From JAXGXJ01 sp050943595 (GTDB taxonomy: Bacteria; Actinomycetota; Thermoleophilia; RBG-16-64-13), in the NCBI GenBank assembly GCA_050943595.1, contig JBMNPM010000003.1, positions 97,707 to 161,706 on the forward strand: a stretch of DNA of 64,000 nt, read 5' to 3'. The stretch's first letter is position 1. Each line of letters starts with the position of its first letter. This document shows positions 24,819-33,729 of the stretch, piece by piece. The notes beneath the pieces were generated by a model that made no database searches, had not been told where the DNA came from, and worked only from the letters and a program-made list of their open reading frames with translations. Position numbers and translations under genes: made by a program.

Positions 24819-26149
24819 GCGTATCGTTCCTCTTTACCCTGGAAGTCAATGATCACAGGCACACCCCACAGATCATAGTCTTCCCTGAGCCGGTTCTCGA
24901 TATAGTAGGCAAAGGACTTGTTTACCAGCGCCCGCGAGTTAACCATGATCTTGAAACGAGGCGGACTGGTGTCGTATTGCACTATATAGAAGATCTTGAT
25001 GGTCTTGACACCCCGAGTCACGGGCGGCCGACTTGAGCGTATGCCTTCGAGCCAGCGATTGAGCTCAGACGTGGAGATCCTACGGCTGTAGCGTTGGTAG
25101 AGGTCGCGGGCCAACGGAAGAACCTTCTCCACCCCTCTGCCCGTTAGGGTCGAGATGGTTAGCCAGGGTGGCCTCATCTGTACCTTGGCTTTGACGCGGG
25201 CCGTGGCCATGTCGAGGTCGATCCGGGAGATGTCCCACTTGTTGAAGAGCACGGCCGTTGCACACTTGGCCCGCTGCGCCTCATACCCGATCTGGAGATC
25301 CAGATCCACCAAACCCTCGCCGGCATCGACGAGCACCAAGGCCACGTCGGCCCGCTCCAACGCTTGGATGGAGCGCAACGAACTATAGTACTCGACGTCG
25401 GTAGTGGTGCGCCTGCCTGGGCGCCGCAATCCGGCCGTGTCGACTAGGATCATGGGCGCCCCTTCAAAGGTGAGGGCCGTATCGATGGAATCACGTGTGG
25501 TCCCCGGGATAGAAGAGACGATTGTCCTTTCATCGCCCAGCAGGACGTTGAACAGAGAGCTCTTACCGACGTTAGGCCGGCCTACAATGGCAATACGCAC
25601 AGGCGTGACCACTTCGGGCGCGGCTACATCCGGCGGCAACATCTTGACCACCTCGTCAAGCAGATCTCCGACACCCAGCCCGTGTTCGGCCGACACGCCC
25701 AACGGTTCGCCAAGTCCCAGTTGCCAGTACTCGTGGAGGTTCTCCTCGGCAACACGGCTGTCCACTTTGTTCACAGCCAGAAGAACCGGAACCCTGCTCT
25801 TTCTCAGCAGAGATGCGATCTCGTGATCCTGAGGACCGACTCCCGCCTTCCCATCAAGGAGGAAGATGGCCACGGTAGCTTCGGCCACTGCGATCCGGGC
25901 CTGGTCACGTACCTTGCCCCCTAGGGGCTCGTCGCTCATGAGATCGATACCGCCGGTATCGACTACGATGAAGGAGTGGCCGCTCCATTCGGCCTCGCCC
26001 TCCTTGCGGTCCCTGGTCACTCCCGCTTCGGACGCGACTACCGCCGACCTTGTCCCCGTAAGACGGTTGAAGAGAGTCGACTTACCCACGTTGGGATAGC
26101 CAACAATGGCTACCTGAGGAAGTGCAGTCGAAAAGCCCGGTGTGGTCAT
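24815..26149 (-). CDS. der: Ribosome-associated GTPase Der (EngA)
   Basis: An essential 50S-assembly GTPase with two consecutive G domains and a KH-like C-terminus. First G1 GYPNVGKSTLFNRLTG with DTGGI and NKVD; second G1 GRPNVGKSSLFN with DTAGL and NKWD; the end has the KH-like PPRFKIMVNSRALVNKSFAY. I chose the ATG at 26149 (AGGAG 8 bases upstream), which shares ATGA with the ispH stop. A longer frame to 26248 is an artefact. 444 residues. Confidence 0.96.
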   Translation of the reverse strand: MTTPGFSTALPQVAIVGYPNVGKSTLFNRLTGTRSAVVASEAGVTRDRKEGEAEWSGHSFIVVDTGGIDLMSDEPLGGKVRDQARIAVAEATVAIFLLDGKAGVGPQDHEIASLLRKSRVPVLLAVNKVDSRVAEENLHEYWQLGLGEPLGVSAEHGLGVGDLLDEVVKMLPPDVAAPEVVTPVRIAIVGRPNVGKSSLFNVLLGDERTIVSSIPGTTRDSIDTALTFEGAPMILVDTAGLRRPGRRTTTDVEYYSSLRSIQALERADVALVLVDAGEGLVDLDLQIGYEAQRAKCATAVLFNKWDISRIDLDMATARVKAKVQMRPPWLTISTLTGRGVEKVLPLARDLYQRYSRRISTSELNRWLEGIRSSRPPVTRGVKTIKIFYIVQYDTSPPRFKIMVNSRALVNKSFAYYIENRLREDYDLWGVPVIIDFQGKEERYA

Positions 26150-26994
26150 GTGCCTATCTCCTGTACACGGCGCACGATGGCCTCGATCTGGTCGCCGGGT
26201 GTGGAGGCACCAGCCGTGATGCCCACCGAACCGGCATCCGCGAACCACGCCGGCTCAATTTCCTCGGCCGCTTCGACGTGATGGGTCCGCGGCTGGACAT
26301 CTGCACACAGTTCCGCGAGCCGCCTTGTATTGCCTGAGTTCCTCCCCCCCACGACGATGACCACATCAACACCCCCGGCCATAGAGATGGCAGCCCTCTG
26401 GCGCTGCTCAGTGGCACTGCAGATGGTGTTGTGGATAAGCAACTCCCGAACTCGTGGTGCGAGATGCGCCACCAAATCAGCCAACCGCTCCTGCGACTGT
26501 GTGGTCTGGACCACGACACCGAAACGCTGGCCCGGCAAGTCAGCAGGCAGGTCGTGGGGAGACTCCACCACCAGCGAATCATCACCTGCATAGGAGCGCA
26601 GGGCAAGCACCTCCGGATGATCTCTCTCCCCCAGAATGATGACACGATACCCCTGCTGTTTGAGACGGGCGGCCTTCTCCTGAGCCAGTTTGACGAAACG
26701 ACACGTCGCATCGAGTACTGTGAGACCGGAGGCGTCCAACTCCTCTCTGATGTCCCGAGGTACGCCGTGCGAACGGAGGATGATGGTACCCCTCTCCATC
26801 TCGGCAGGCTCGGATACAACACCGATCCCGTTGGCACGGAGCTCAGCGATCACACCGGGATTGTGGATCAGGGGACCGAGCGTGTTTATAGGACCTTGGG
26901 CCTGAGTGGCCGCACTGCGCACCAGTTCCAAAGCCCTCTCCACTCCCCAGCAGAATCCGGCCGACTTCGACACGGTAATCCGTAGGTCGCTCAA
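26146..26994 (-). CDS. ispH: 4-hydroxy-3-methylbut-2-enyl diphosphate reductase
   Basis: Last enzyme of the MEP pathway, an iron-sulfur enzyme producing IPP and DMAPP. 282 residues. The three cluster cysteines are in SAGFCWGVERAL, LDATCRFVK and HNTICSATEQRQ; the substrate motifs IHNPGV, RSHGVP and GGRNSGNTRRL are intact. The start is TTG at 26994, overlapping the preceding stop, with GAGAGG upstream. With dxs at 46.4-48.4 kb it shows isoprenoids are made by the MEP route. Confidence 0.96.
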   Translation of the reverse strand: MSDLRITVSKSAGFCWGVERALELVRSAATQAQGPINTLGPLIHNPGVIAELRANGIGVVSEPAEMERGTIILRSHGVPRDIREELDASGLTVLDATCRFVKLAQEKAARLKQQGYRVIILGERDHPEVLALRSYAGDDSLVVESPHDLPADLPGQRFGVVVQTTQSQERLADLVAHLAPRVRELLIHNTICSATEQRQRAAISMAGGVDVVIVVGGRNSGNTRRLAELCADVQPRTHHVEAAEEIEPAWFADAGSVGITAGASTPGDQIEAIVRRVQEIGT

Positions 26995-28550
26995 GAGGAA
27001 ACCTCTCTACACCCCGACTGCCTACTTAGGGACCGAAAAGCATCGGCCAAAGCCCGGCCGGTCGCCTCGGAGCGCTCGGCTCGGGCCAATTCCTTGGGAG
27101 GTGGTTGCAACGGAGCCCCGAAGGTCACACGCACCCGGGGAGAACGGAGTAAGCCCTTCCGGACGACGCCGTCCGTGCCCTCCATAACCACCGGTATGGT
27201 AACAACGCCCTCGCGTAACGCAAAGAGACTCACGCCGGGGTTCACCTCGCCGAACCCACCGTCTCGTTGTCGATGCCCTTCGGGGAATATGCCCACGACG
27301 GCCCCCTTATCCAGCATCTCCAAGGCACGTCTGACCGCCTGGCGATCCGCGCCGCCCCGCTTTACAGGAAAAGCGCCCATGGCGTCTATCACCCGGCCTA
27401 GCGGCTGCACCTTCCACAGCTCCGCCTTAGCCATGAAGTGAACCTGTCGCGGCGATGCGACTCCCAGGAAAAAGGGGTCGAGGTTGGAGCGATGATTACA
27501 AGCGAGAAGGACGGGCCCCTGGAGAGGTATATGCTCGGCGCCGGTGATCTTCATGCGGAATACCGCCTTCCACAAAGTGGGCAGGAACGAGTATGCAAAA
27601 CGCCACAGCGGGGTGTCGAGCGGGCTGCGCACCATCCGGCAGAGCGGCCACCGGCGCGGACCCCGTGCTGCAGCATGGGAGATCACGGCCGTGCGATCGA
27701 GGTCGGGGCCAGGAGCGGGCGCGGATGAAAGTACGTCATCGGTCGCACGAATAGCGCTGCTATTCGTGTTCCCTCTATCCTTCTCTCTCGCGTGCTGATC
27801 ATGTTCCAGCAGCGAAGTGTCATGGTTCAGCGGCCTATTATTGGGATCTATGGACTCAAGTTTCGCCCCCCGGGCGACCGCTTCCGCACAGACTGCGTCG
27901 ATCACTTGTTGCACAGAAAGACCGGTGGTATCGATCTCTACGGCATCGTCAGCTTTACGCAGAGGCGCCAGTTCGCGTCCGGAATCGTAGGCGTCACGGG
28001 CCACTATCCCCGCCATGAGTTCATCGAGGGACTGGGCAACGCCCTGCGCCTGCAACTGTAGTTGTCGGCGCCGCGCACGTTCCTCGACCGAGGCCGTCAG
28101 GTAGATTTTAAGATCGGCCTCCGGGCATACAACGGTGCCCGTATCTCGACCCTCCAGCACCACATCACCTGCGGATGCCTCCTCCCGCTGCATCCGGGTG
28201 AGCACTGTACGGACCCCAGCGTCGGCCGACACGGCTGAGACGTTCTTGGTGACCAGTGGTCCCCGCACCTCATCGGTCACCTCTCTCTCCCCCACGAAGA
28301 CGCGGGAGAGATCGTCGAGGCGCGGCTCGACACGGATGGTAGCGGCTGCCGCCAGCCCGCCGGCCTCCGCAACGCGATCCGGAACCAGCCCGGCCTCCAG
28401 AGCTAAGAGGGTAACTGTGCGATACATGGCCCCCGTGTCTATATAACGCAGCCCCAGGCACTTGGCCACCTCACGAGCCACAGTGCTCTTACCCGACCCG
28501 GCCGGTCCATCGAGCGTGATGATCACGGCACGTTCTCCGCGGCCGGCCAC
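26991..28550 (-). CDS. Cytidylate kinase-PlsC acyltransferase fusion with repeat-derived linker
   Basis: 519 residues. Residues 1-232 are a complete CMP kinase (DGPAGSGKSTVAREVAK, YIDTGAMYR, EGRDTGTVV, RDAYDSGRELAPL). Residues about 305-519 are a PlsC-type 1-acylglycerol-3-phosphate acyltransferase (NHRSNLDPFFLG with the HX4D-like NHRSNLD, and FPEGHRQRDG). Residues about 239-274 (NRPLNHDTSLLEHDQHARE and on to TDDVL) are encoded by a half-copy of the palindromic repeat family found elsewhere in the window. In many genomes cmk and plsC are separate neighbours. Here the repeat has joined them in frame. Internal re-initiation at MVRSPLDTPLW cannot be excluded. Confidence 0.92.
   Translation of the reverse strand: MAGRGERAVIITLDGPAGSGKSTVAREVAKCLGLRYIDTGAMYRTVTLLALEAGLVPDRVAEAGGLAAAATIRVEPRLDDLSRVFVGEREVTDEVRGPLVTKNVSAVSADAGVRTVLTRMQREEASAGDVVLEGRDTGTVVCPEADLKIYLTASVEERARRRQLQLQAQGVAQSLDELMAGIVARDAYDSGRELAPLRKADDAVEIDTTGLSVQQVIDAVCAEAVARGAKLESIDPNNRPLNHDTSLLEHDQHAREKDRGNTNSSAIRATDDVLSSAPAPGPDLDRTAVISHAAARGPRRWPLCRMVRSPLDTPLWRFAYSFLPTLWKAVFRMKITGAEHIPLQGPVLLACNHRSNLDPFFLGVASPRQVHFMAKAELWKVQPLGRVIDAMGAFPVKRGGADRQAVRRALEMLDKGAVVGIFPEGHRQRDGGFGEVNPGVSLFALREGVVTIPVVMEGTDGVVRKGLLRSPRVRVTFGAPLQPPPKELARAERSEATGRALADAFRSLSRQSGCREVSS
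27730..27836 (+). mobile_element. Palindromic MITE-like repeat, copy B (half-copy inside the cmk-plsC gene)
   Basis: 107 bp matching the central palindrome (CGAATAGCGCTGCTATTCG) and right half of the repeat family, ending GGTTCAGCGGCC. The left half of about 50 bp is absent. It lies wholly inside an open reading frame and contributes about 36 codons on the - strand. Same orientation as copies A and D. Confidence 0.85.
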
Positions 28551-29878
28551 CTGCCCCCGACGCCCTCCAGTACGGGGATGAAGCTGGGGAAAGAGACCCC
28601 TATGCAGTCGGTGTCATCCACAGCCACTCCCTCCGTGGCGGCCAGTCCTGCTACTGCGCCCACCATAGCCATGCGGTGATCCCCCTGGACGAACATCTCG
28701 CCACGCTCCCAGCCCTGTTCACACCCATGCACGTCCATGCCGTCCGGGTATTCATGCACGGTGACCCCCAGGGTACGCAGGAAAGAAGCCATCACCTGCA
28801 GACGATCACTTTCCTTGGCCCGTAGCTCAGCGGCTCCCCGCAGACGTGAGATCCCTTTGGCGCGGGCCGCCAGCAGCAGATAGAGGGGAAGCTCGTCGAT
28901 GAGACTGGGTACCAGGTCGGCCCCCACGTCTGTGGCCGTCAGATTCGAGGAGCGGACGGTTAGAGTCCCAACCGGCTCCGGGCTCAGCATGTCCATGGGC
29001 GCCACCTCCACGTCGGCCCCCATGCGGCGGAGGACATCGAGCAGACCGGTACGTGTCGGGTTAAGTCCCACGTTCTCGATGGTCAACTCCGACCCGTCCA
29101 CCAACACAGCGGCCGCCAGGAAGAAGGCTGCCGAACTGAAGTCTCCCGGCACTGAGATGGTCTTCATGTCCAGGCCCTCCACCGGCCAAACAGTGAGCCT
29201 CCCTCTGCCATCAGGGAGAACCTCCCGTTCTACGCGCCCCCCGCCGTAGATCAGCATGCGTTCAGTATGATCTCGTGACGCAGCCGGTTCGATGAGAGTG
29301 GTCTCCCCGCGGGCACGCAAACCTGCCAAGAGGAGGCAGGACTTGACCTGAGCCGAGGCCACCGGCAGCTCATGAGTAATCCCCCTCAAGGCGCCCCCAC
29401 GGATGGTCACCGGTGGCAAAGTGTCTCCTTTGCGGCCACCCACAACAGCTCCCATGGAGGCCAGGGGGCCAAGGACGCGCGCCATAGGCCGGCGGCGGAT
29501 GCTGGCGTCGCCGGTTAGAACACAGAACAAAGATGTCGAGGCCACCAAGCCGGGCAGGAGTCGGATGAGTGTGCCCGAGTTGGCCACATCGATGACATCG
29601 TCGGGCTCGGTCAAGCCCTGCCAGCCTCCACCATTGATGAGGACCTCCTCCCCCTGCCACTGCACATCGACCCCCAGCGCCTGCACAGCCGCCAGGGAGG
29701 CCATAGTGTCGGCCGACTTCAAGAAGCCGGACACCGTGACCGGACCATCGTTAACCGCACCCAGCAGGGCTGCACGATGCGAGACCGACTTGTCGCCAGG
29801 CACCCTCAGGGTTCCGCGCAGACCCCGCTCAGCAGGAAGGAAGCGGGTGCCCGAACGGAGTCCACTACCTTTACTCAA
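28523..29878 (-). CDS. aroA: 3-phosphoshikimate 1-carboxyvinyltransferase (EPSP synthase)
   Basis: Joins shikimate-3-phosphate and phosphoenolpyruvate, step six of the shikimate pathway. About 451 residues. Landmarks: VPGDKSVSHRAALLGAV, NSGTLIRLLPGL, LPVASAQVKSCLLLAG, PGDFSSAAFFLAAA and GDHRMAMVGAVAGL. The TTG at 29878 is preferred, with GGAG 6 bases before it, overlapping the tyrA stop. The 3' end overlaps the cmk start by 28 bases. The glycine after NSGT is followed by L-I-R rather than the A-M-R of plant-type enzymes. I do not predict inhibitor sensitivity. Confidence 0.95.
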   Translation of the reverse strand: MSKGSGLRSGTRFLPAERGLRGTLRVPGDKSVSHRAALLGAVNDGPVTVSGFLKSADTMASLAAVQALGVDVQWQGEEVLINGGGWQGLTEPDDVIDVANSGTLIRLLPGLVASTSLFCVLTGDASIRRRPMARVLGPLASMGAVVGGRKGDTLPPVTIRGGALRGITHELPVASAQVKSCLLLAGLRARGETTLIEPAASRDHTERMLIYGGGRVEREVLPDGRGRLTVWPVEGLDMKTISVPGDFSSAAFFLAAAVLVDGSELTIENVGLNPTRTGLLDVLRRMGADVEVAPMDMLSPEPVGTLTVRSSNLTATDVGADLVPSLIDELPLYLLLAARAKGISRLRGAAELRAKESDRLQVMASFLRTLGVTVHEYPDGMDVHGCEQGWERGEMFVQGDHRMAMVGAVAGLAATEGVAVDDTDCIGVSFPSFIPVLEGVGGRWPAAENVP

Positions 29879-31016
29879 TGATGTCTCCAGTAAAGCTGAC
29901 CACGGTCGGATAACCATGCTCCTCAATGAGTTCTCTTACCCGCATGGCTGTGTCTTCACCGGTCACATATATCACCAGGTCGCCACCGACGCTCCGACTG
30001 ACATGATGCAGAGTAAGGTCCTCGATATTGATCTCCTCCTTGCTGAGGGTCGTCATTACCTGGGTCAACGCACCGGGCTGGTCGGGGATACGGATGGTGA
30101 CCCGGTATAAGGTGCGCGGGACGATGTCTTCATGTTCGAGCAATTCCGCGCGGAAGGCGGCGGCCGACTGGATGGCTCTGACGATGCCGGGCTCCTCGCC
30201 CCGATCGAGTTGACGTGAGAACTCCTGCAGATCGGCAACGATCGAGCGGATGGAGGATGACAATGCTTCGCGATTTTCAAGGAAGATGTCACGCCACATG
30301 GCCGGATTTGCTCCCGCCACCCGAGTGAGGTCTTTGAAACTTGGCCCGATACAATGGAGGGCCTTCTTGCCACTGGCTTGAAACCTCCCGGCGTGCTCCA
30401 TAAGCACATTTGCGAGCACGTGGGGAAGATGACTCACCACTGCCATGATGCGGTCGTGGGCGACGGCGTCGATGAGTGTGGGCCGCGACCCAAAATCAAG
30501 GACGAACTGCTGCAGCATCTCGTAGAGTTTAGGAAAGGCCGTCCCCGTGGGGCACAGAAAGTAAGTGGCCCCCTCGAAAAGGTCGGCGCGTGCATAGCGG
30601 ACGCCGGAACTCTCTGCTCCGCAAATGGGGTGGCCGCCAATGAATATTGACCGAGCCGAAGGCGAAAGACCGGAGAGGATGGCCGACTTCGTGCTGCCCA
30701 TGTCTGAGATGAGGCGCGGCTGCGGAACCGCGGTTGCGCACTCCTCAACCAGCGCCAGGATACTACGCACCGGGGCGGCAACTACCACCAGATCCGCATA
30801 CGCAGCCGCCTCAGCAGGGCTGGTCGCCACTTCGGTTATCGCTCCGACCTGCAGTGCCTCCTCGAGAACGGCCGGATCCTGGTCAAATCCCACCACCTGG
30901 TCCACCCGAGCCCGCGCCCGGGCGGCCAGGCCGAGACTTCCGCCCATCAACCCGACGCCCACGATGGCGAGGCGATGGACACCGCTGTGGGGGGCCGTTC
31001 CGATCATATCGGCCAT
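29871..31016 (-). CDS. tyrA: Prephenate dehydrogenase with C-terminal ACT domain
   Basis: Tyrosine branch enzyme. 381 residues: a Rossmann opening (LAIVGVGLMGGSLGLAARAR), the segment GGHPICGAESSGVRYA with the active-site His, SHLPHVLANVL, and a C-terminal ACT domain (RIPDQPGALTQVMTTLSKEE) that probably senses tyrosine. It sits between aroF and aroA in a single aromatic operon with 12-base and overlapping junctions. Confidence 0.95.
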   Translation of the reverse strand: MADMIGTAPHSGVHRLAIVGVGLMGGSLGLAARARARVDQVVGFDQDPAVLEEALQVGAITEVATSPAEAAAYADLVVVAAPVRSILALVEECATAVPQPRLISDMGSTKSAILSGLSPSARSIFIGGHPICGAESSGVRYARADLFEGATYFLCPTGTAFPKLYEMLQQFVLDFGSRPTLIDAVAHDRIMAVVSHLPHVLANVLMEHAGRFQASGKKALHCIGPSFKDLTRVAGANPAMWRDIFLENREALSSSIRSIVADLQEFSRQLDRGEEPGIVRAIQSAAAFRAELLEHEDIVPRTLYRVTIRIPDQPGALTQVMTTLSKEEINIEDLTLHHVSRSVGGDLVIYVTGEDTAMRVRELIEEHGYPTVVSFTGDIIE

Positions 31017-31028
31017 ATTGTCCTACTC

Positions 31029-32066
31029 CTAACCAAGTATCTTGCCGGCCCAGGCCACGATTTCTGTGATGCGGGCGGCAGCCCCGCAGAATTGATCAGG
31101 ATCGAGCGATTGAGCCCCATCGGAGAGAGCCGTCTCTGGAGTCGGGTGCATCTCGATCATGATCCCGTCCGCGCCGGCCGCGATAGCAGCCAGCGACAGT
31201 GGCTCCACCAATTCAACCTTGCCGGTCGCGTGGCTGGGATCGACGACCACGGGCAGGTGGCTCCGCTGCTTGATGACCGGTACAGCGGAGATATCGAGAG
31301 TGTTGCGGGTGGCCGTCTCAAAGGTGCGAATACCCCGCTCGCAGAGGATAACCTGATCGTTGCCCTCTTTGACGATGTACTCAGCGGCCATCAGCAGTTC
31401 GTCGATGGTGGCAGACAAACCGCGCTTGAGCAGCACAGGTTTTCTCACCTCGCCCACGGCAGAGAGCAGCTGGAAGTTCTGCATGTTACGAGCCCCGATC
31501 TGGATGACGTCGGAGTAGGCGGCCACATCTTCCAGATGACGCGGATCCATCAACTCGGTGACAACAGGCAGACCGGTCAATTCTCGAGCCTCCGCCAGGA
31601 TCTTCAGGCCGTCCACTCCCAGACCCTGGAAGGCATACGGTGAAGTACGAGGCTTGAAAGCGCCGCCACGCAGCATAGTCGCCCCGCCGTCTTTGGCCGC
31701 GTTTGCGGCAACCAGCAGCTGCTCCCGACTCTCCACAGAACAAGGCCCAACGATGAGGGCCACATGTCCGCCACCCAGACGAGTTCCTCCCACGGTGATC
31801 ACCGTATCGGACCGCCTAAACTCCCGGCTCACCAGCTTGTAGGGGCGCAGGATGGGCACCACCTTGTCTACACCCGGATAGGCTTCCAGCGGAAGACCCG
31901 CTATGACATCCCGCTCTCCTATGACCCCGATCACGGTGACAACATCACCTGTAGAGACATGTCCACGTGCCCCCGCACTTTCCAGTCGCTCCAAGATAGG
32001 TTCGACCTCTTCGGGGCCCGCGCCCTCCTCCATGACGATCATTATCTCTGTGCCGGCGGTATCCAT
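31029..32066 (-). CDS. aroF: 3-deoxy-7-phosphoheptulonate synthase (DAHP synthase, KDO8P-like type)
   Basis: First shikimate-pathway enzyme. 345 residues from the ATG at 32066 (GGGGAG upstream). An N-terminal ferredoxin-like regulatory domain (residues 1-75, EIMIVMEEGAG) precedes the TIM barrel (IVGPCSVES, GGAFKPRTSPYAFQGLG, LLKRGLSATIDELL, VVDPSHATGK). A second ATG at 32111 with an equally good site would add 15 residues that include Trp-Val-Trp. A small hairpin at 32113-32130 places that upstream GGGGAG in its loop. A -10-like TATACT is at 32169-32164. Confidence 0.95.
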   Translation of the reverse strand: MDTAGTEIMIVMEEGAGPEEVEPILERLESAGARGHVSTGDVVTVIGVIGERDVIAGLPLEAYPGVDKVVPILRPYKLVSREFRRSDTVITVGGTRLGGGHVALIVGPCSVESREQLLVAANAAKDGGATMLRGGAFKPRTSPYAFQGLGVDGLKILAEARELTGLPVVTELMDPRHLEDVAAYSDVIQIGARNMQNFQLLSAVGEVRKPVLLKRGLSATIDELLMAAEYIVKEGNDQVILCERGIRTFETATRNTLDISAVPVIKQRSHLPVVVDPSHATGKVELVEPLSLAAIAAGADGIMIEMHPTPETALSDGAQSLDPDQFCGAAARITEIVAWAGKILG

Positions 32067-32243
32067 ATCAACTCCCCACACCCATTTGCTCCGGCCGATC
32101 AAAAAACACATGCACCGCTCCCCGCCGGTGAGGCCAAAAAAATCGGGAACAGCAGAACTAATTAGTATAGAACACCGCGTCCCTTGACATCGACTGCCGT
32201 GCACATCACAGATCGTCGATAGAAACGCTCCTCCAGCAGTCCC

Positions 32244-33005
32244 TTAACGATGCCGGATACTACCGGCCCGTCCGGACGCGCTGCGCAGCCGTTCCACCTC
32301 TTGCGGAGAGAGAGGGCGCGCCTGCCCCAGGGACAACCCGCTGTCCGTCAGCCCGTCGAAGCGGCGCCGATGCAGCGCGATGACCGTGTGCCCGACGGCC
32401 TCGAACATGCGACGCACCTGGCGCTTACGCCCTTCGTGGATGATCACGCGCACCGTAGTCGTAGGACGAGAGGCGTCCTTATGCGCACGTTCGATGATAT
32501 CCACCTCAGCCGGCGCAGTCCGTCCGTCCTCGAGATCCACCCCCATGCACAACTGCCGGACCGCCCTCTCGGACACACGTCCGTGTACGGTGGTCACGTA
32601 CTCCTTTTCCACGCGGTAACGAGGGTGCAGGAGATGTGCAGCGAGTTCACCATCATTGGTGAGCACGATCAACCCTGTGCTGTTGAGGTCGAGCCTCCCC
32701 ACGGGAAAGACCCTCCCCCGGGCAGGCACTGCATCCACCACGGTAGGACGGCCGTGAGGATCGACAACGGTGCTGAGAATCCCGCGAGGTTTGTTGAGGA
32801 GCCAGTACTCCTTCTCCTCCATCGTCACCGGTCGGCCATCGAATTTCACCGACTGCGCCAGAGGATCTACCACTGCCCCCAGGTGGGCGATGGCCCCGTC
32901 GATAGTAACCCGCCCCGCCTTGATTAACTCCTCGCAGCTCCTCCGAGACCCGATCCCGGCAGCGGCCAGGTACTTCTGCAGGCGCATGGTCCCGGCCGAG
33001 CTCAT
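32244..33005 (-). CDS. rluB: 23S rRNA pseudouridine synthase, RluB family
   Basis: 253 residues: an N-terminal S4 RNA-binding domain (MRLQKYLAAAGIGSRRSCEE) and the RluB/RsuA catalytic domain with the aspartate in VGRLDLNSTGLIVLTNDG; NKPRGILSTVVDPHGRPTV and EGRKRQVRRMFEAVGH are typical. It starts at the ATG at 33005, with GAGAGG upstream. In many Gram-positive genomes scpA and scpB precede rluB; here only 85 bases separate it from the site-2 protease gene, so they are absent from this position. Confidence 0.94.
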   Translation of the reverse strand: MSSAGTMRLQKYLAAAGIGSRRSCEELIKAGRVTIDGAIAHLGAVVDPLAQSVKFDGRPVTMEEKEYWLLNKPRGILSTVVDPHGRPTVVDAVPARGRVFPVGRLDLNSTGLIVLTNDGELAAHLLHPRYRVEKEYVTTVHGRVSERAVRQLCMGVDLEDGRTAPAEVDIIERAHKDASRPTTTVRVIIHEGRKRQVRRMFEAVGHTVIALHRRRFDGLTDSGLSLGQARPLSPQEVERLRSASGRAGSIRHR

Positions 33006-33090
33006 TCGATACCTCTCAAAACACCCAACCGGCGGCGCAACCCCCTTACACCGGCCGTCCCCAATCTCCGCAGGCACTCTCCACCACGCA

Positions 33091-33729
33091 TTACAGGAAC
33101 GTGTAGTTGGTGAGCAGCACCCGCGCCAGCCCCAACAGCGCCCCTCCGAGAAGGCGGAAGAATGACGACTGGAAGAGGATGATCACCACGATGACGATGA
33201 GCATGCCGTACCTGTCGACGGCTACCCATTTCTCATAGGCGCCACGGGGCAGAAAGGCTCCAAGCACCCGCGATCCATCCAGCGGCGGGATGGGGATGAG
33301 GTTGAACAGCCCCAAGACCACATTGATCTGGAAGAGGAGGAAGAGCACTGTGAAGACCCAGCTGTTCGTGGGCGGAGTGATCCAATTGAGGATGAGGGCG
33401 AAGATCACCGCCAGTATGAGATTGGTGATAGGGCCGGCTGCACCCACGATGGCCATCCCCCTCTGCCGGTCCTTGAAGTAGTAGGGCGACACCGGGATGG
33501 GCTTGGCCCATCCGAAGACGAACCCGGAGAAAAGGTAGGTAAGGATAAACATGGCCGTGCCCAATGGATCCAGATGCCTGAGAGGGTTGAAGCTCAATCT
33601 GCCCCGCTGTTTGGCAGTGGGGTCGCCCAGGCGATAGGCGGTCCAACCGTGCGCCAACTCGTGCAGCATCATGGAGAACAGGAGCACAGGAATGAGGATA
33701 ACCAGATTCAGCAGACGTTCGCTGCTCAC
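33091..33729 (-). CDS. Site-2 protease family (rhomboid-unrelated M50) membrane metalloprotease
   Basis: 212 residues, about five membrane helices. The zinc motif HELAHG is at residues 23-28, with the distal aspartate in NLIPIPPLDGSRV; VFGWAKPIPVSPYYFKD is the family signature of the compact M50B proteases. There is no PDZ or CBS domain. It cleaves membrane-embedded substrates, probably regulatory proteins, but the substrate cannot be inferred. The GTG start overlaps the stop of the tRNA nucleotidyltransferase gene. Confidence 0.93.
   Translation of the reverse strand: MSSERLLNLVILIPVLLFSMMLHELAHGWTAYRLGDPTAKQRGRLSFNPLRHLDPLGTAMFILTYLFSGFVFGWAKPIPVSPYYFKDRQRGMAIVGAAGPITNLILAVIFALILNWITPPTNSWVFTVLFLLFQINVVLGLFNLIPIPPLDGSRVLGAFLPRGAYEKWVAVDRYGMLIVIVVIILFQSSFFRLLGGALLGLARVLLTNYTFL

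Noticed and set aside
32067..32243. Possible T-box or Trp riboswitch before aroF
   Set aside because: No T-box core sequence or specifier-loop structure is visible; only a small hairpin and a T run are present.
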